From: Christiangramia sp.
GTDB lineage: Bacteria > Bacteroidota > Bacteroidia > Flavobacteriales > Flavobacteriaceae
NCBI GenBank assembly: GCA_024644145.1
Contig: JAHELO010000036.1
Span: forward strand, 1-7,435
DNA: 7,435 bases
Direction of reading: 5' to 3'
The position numbers and the translations under genes are program-made. This document shows, piece after piece, positions 6,149-7,435 of the stretch (the first letter of the stretch is position 1; every line of letters starts with the position of its first letter). Below the pieces are notes generated by a model. That model did not search any database. It was given only the letters and a program-made list of their open reading frames with translations, and had not been told where the DNA came from.

Positions 6149-7435
6149 TGAAGAAGGTTTTAATCAAGAACGCTAGAATAGTAAACGAAGGAAAAATTTT
6201 TGAAGGAGATGTCTTCGTCGAGGATGGAATTATAGTGGAAATTGCTGAAAGCATAAGTGCAAAATCTCCAGATGTAAATATTTTTGATGCTGAGGGCACT
6301 CACTTGTTGCCTGGTTTAATAGACGATCAGGTGCATTTTAGAGAACCTGGCCTAACGCATAAAGAATCTATAGAAAGTGGATCCCGAGCTGCTGTTGCTG
6401 GAGGAATTACATCTTTTATAGAGATGCCTAATACCCTTCCGCAAACCACGAATATGGCGGAGCTTGAAGAGAAATTCAGGATCGCTTCTGAAACTTCTTA
6501 TGCCAACTATTCCTTTATGTTTGGAGGAACCAATGACAATTTAAGCGAGATCGAGAAAATAGATCCCAGGAGTGTTGCAGCCTTGAAATTGTTTCTTGGA
6601 TCTTCTACAGGGAATATGCTGGTAGATGATGAAAAAGTATTGGAGCAGATTTTTAAAAAGTCTCCTGTTCTTATCGCCGCACACTGCGAGGATGAGGCTA
6701 CTATAAAAAAGAACCTCGAGGAATGCATGGAAAGATATGGAGATGATATTCCAATTGAATTGCATCCCAAGATCAGAAGTGCCGAGGCTTGTTATAAATC
6801 TTCCTCAAAAGCGGTGGCATTGGCGAAAAAGACTGGTGCAAGGTTGCATGTCTTCCATGTTTCTACTGCCAAGGAACTGAGTTTATTCAGTAATAAAAAG
6901 CCTCTAAAAGATAAAAAGATCACTGCCGAGGTGTGTATTCACCATCTTTGGTTCAATGATTCAGATTATCCTAAAAAGGGGACTTTAATTAAGTGGAATC
7001 CTGCGGTGAAGACCAAAAAGGACCAGGAAGCTTTATTGGAGGCATTAAATGATAATCGACTGGATGTACTGGCTACAGATCATGCACCACATACCAAGGA
7101 AGAAAAGAAAAATGTATATACCAAAGCCCCAAGTGGAGGCCCGTTGGTTCAGCATGCCTTACCGGCCTTACTGCAAATGTATCATCAGGGTAAGATTAGC
7201 CTGGAAAAAATAGTCGAAAAAGCATGTCATAATCCGGCGATCTTATTTGATATTGAAAAGAGAGGATTTATAAGGGAAGGCTATAAGGCAGACCTTGTAC
7301 TTGTAGACCTTAATTCACCCTGGGCAGTGCAGCCAGATAATATCTATTCTAAATGTCAGTGGTCCCCTTTTGAAGGTACCACCTTTAAATCTCGTATTAC
7401 ACATACTTTTGTGAATGGAAAACTGATTTATAAGA
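6148..7435 (+). CDS. pyrC: Dihydroorotase, class I (incomplete at the right edge)
   Basis: Cyclises N-carbamoyl-L-aspartate to dihydroorotate, step three of pyrimidine synthesis; a cytoplasmic zinc amidohydrolase. The frame is open from the ATG at 6148 to the window edge with no stop: 429 codons plus one base, so it is probably nearly complete. Visible parts are LLPGLIDDQVHFREPGLTHK (53-72), EMPNT (92-96; Asn95 expected to bind substrate), ALKLFLGSS (145-153; Lys147 expected to be carboxylated), AHCED (178-182; His179), VFHVSTA (235-241; His237), ATDHAPH (309-315; Asp311 catalytic, His315) and GGPLVQHALP (330-339). The metal loop reads Asp-Gln-Val-His where most class I enzymes have Asp-x-His-x-His, so the first metal histidine is Gln61. 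I recall this form from other Bacteroidetes dihydroorotases. AGG repeats (6134-6143) just upstream can act as a ribosome site, and the start overlaps the glycosyltransferase stop (TAATG), implying translational coupling. Confidence 0.95.
   Translation, partial: MKKVLIKNARIVNEGKIFEGDVFVEDGIIVEIAESISAKSPDVNIFDAEGTHLLPGLIDDQVHFREPGLTHKESIESGSRAAVAGGITSFIEMPNTLPQTTNMAELEEKFRIASETSYANYSFMFGGTNDNLSEIEKIDPRSVAALKLFLGSSTGNMLVDDEKVLEQIFKKSPVLIAAHCEDEATIKKNLEECMERYGDDIPIELHPKIRSAEACYKSSSKAVALAKKTGARLHVFHVSTAKELSLFSNKKPLKDKKITAEVCIHHLWFNDSDYPKKGTLIKWNPAVKTKKDQEALLEALNDNRLDVLATDHAPHTKEEKKNVYTKAPSGGPLVQHALPALLQMYHQGKISLEKIVEKACHNPAILFDIEKRGFIREGYKADLVLVDLNSPWAVQPDNIYSKCQWSPFEGTTFKSRITHTFVNGKLIYK

Noticed and set aside
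6507..6770. Minus-strand frames (87 and 74 codons) inside pyrC
   Set aside because: They are antisense shadows of the dihydroorotase gene, whose own frame carries all expected motifs.

Overview
The window looks like an ordinary chromosomal segment from a marine or soil Bacteroidetes bacterium, most likely of the class Flavobacteriia (Gramella/Christiangramia-like). This is inferred from protein family content (DUF4271, a stand-alone saccharopine reductase-type enzyme, and the dihydroorotase form with Asp-Gln-Val-His in its metal loop). It also fits the AT-rich spacers, the general lack of Shine-Dalgarno sequences, and the repeated exact matches to the Bacteroidetes -7 promoter element TAnnTTTG in front of genes.

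Layout. Positions 1-1682 (minus strand) hold a saccharopine dehydrogenase/reductase gene followed by an Lrp/AsnC regulator gene that runs off the left edge. A 68-base divergent spacer leads to a small DUF423 membrane protein (1751-2140, plus) and then ATP-type phosphoenolpyruvate carboxykinase, pckA (2219-3817, plus). pckA converges on hemD (uroporphyrinogen-III synthase, 3890-4636, minus). Between them lies a perfect 14-bp hairpin with an A-run on one side and a T-run on the other, which can terminate both genes. Upstream of hemD on the same strand is a six-helix DUF4271 membrane protein (4661-5314), probably co-transcribed with it. A 102-base divergent spacer with two inverted promoter elements follows, then a family 2 glycosyltransferase of the polyprenol-phosphate mannose synthase type (5417-6148, plus). 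Its stop codon overlaps the start of a class I dihydroorotase gene, pyrC (6148 to the right edge, incomplete).

How the genes fit together. These are housekeeping functions: lysine/saccharopine metabolism with a possible local amino-acid-responsive regulator, gluconeogenesis, tetrapyrrole synthesis, lipid-linked sugar donor synthesis and pyrimidine synthesis. The two pairings that may carry functional information are DUF4271 with hemD, and the glycosyltransferase translationally coupled to pyrC. No mobile element, CRISPR array, tRNA, rRNA or defence system is visible. No gap between genes exceeds about 100 bases, and I found no convincing undescribed system.
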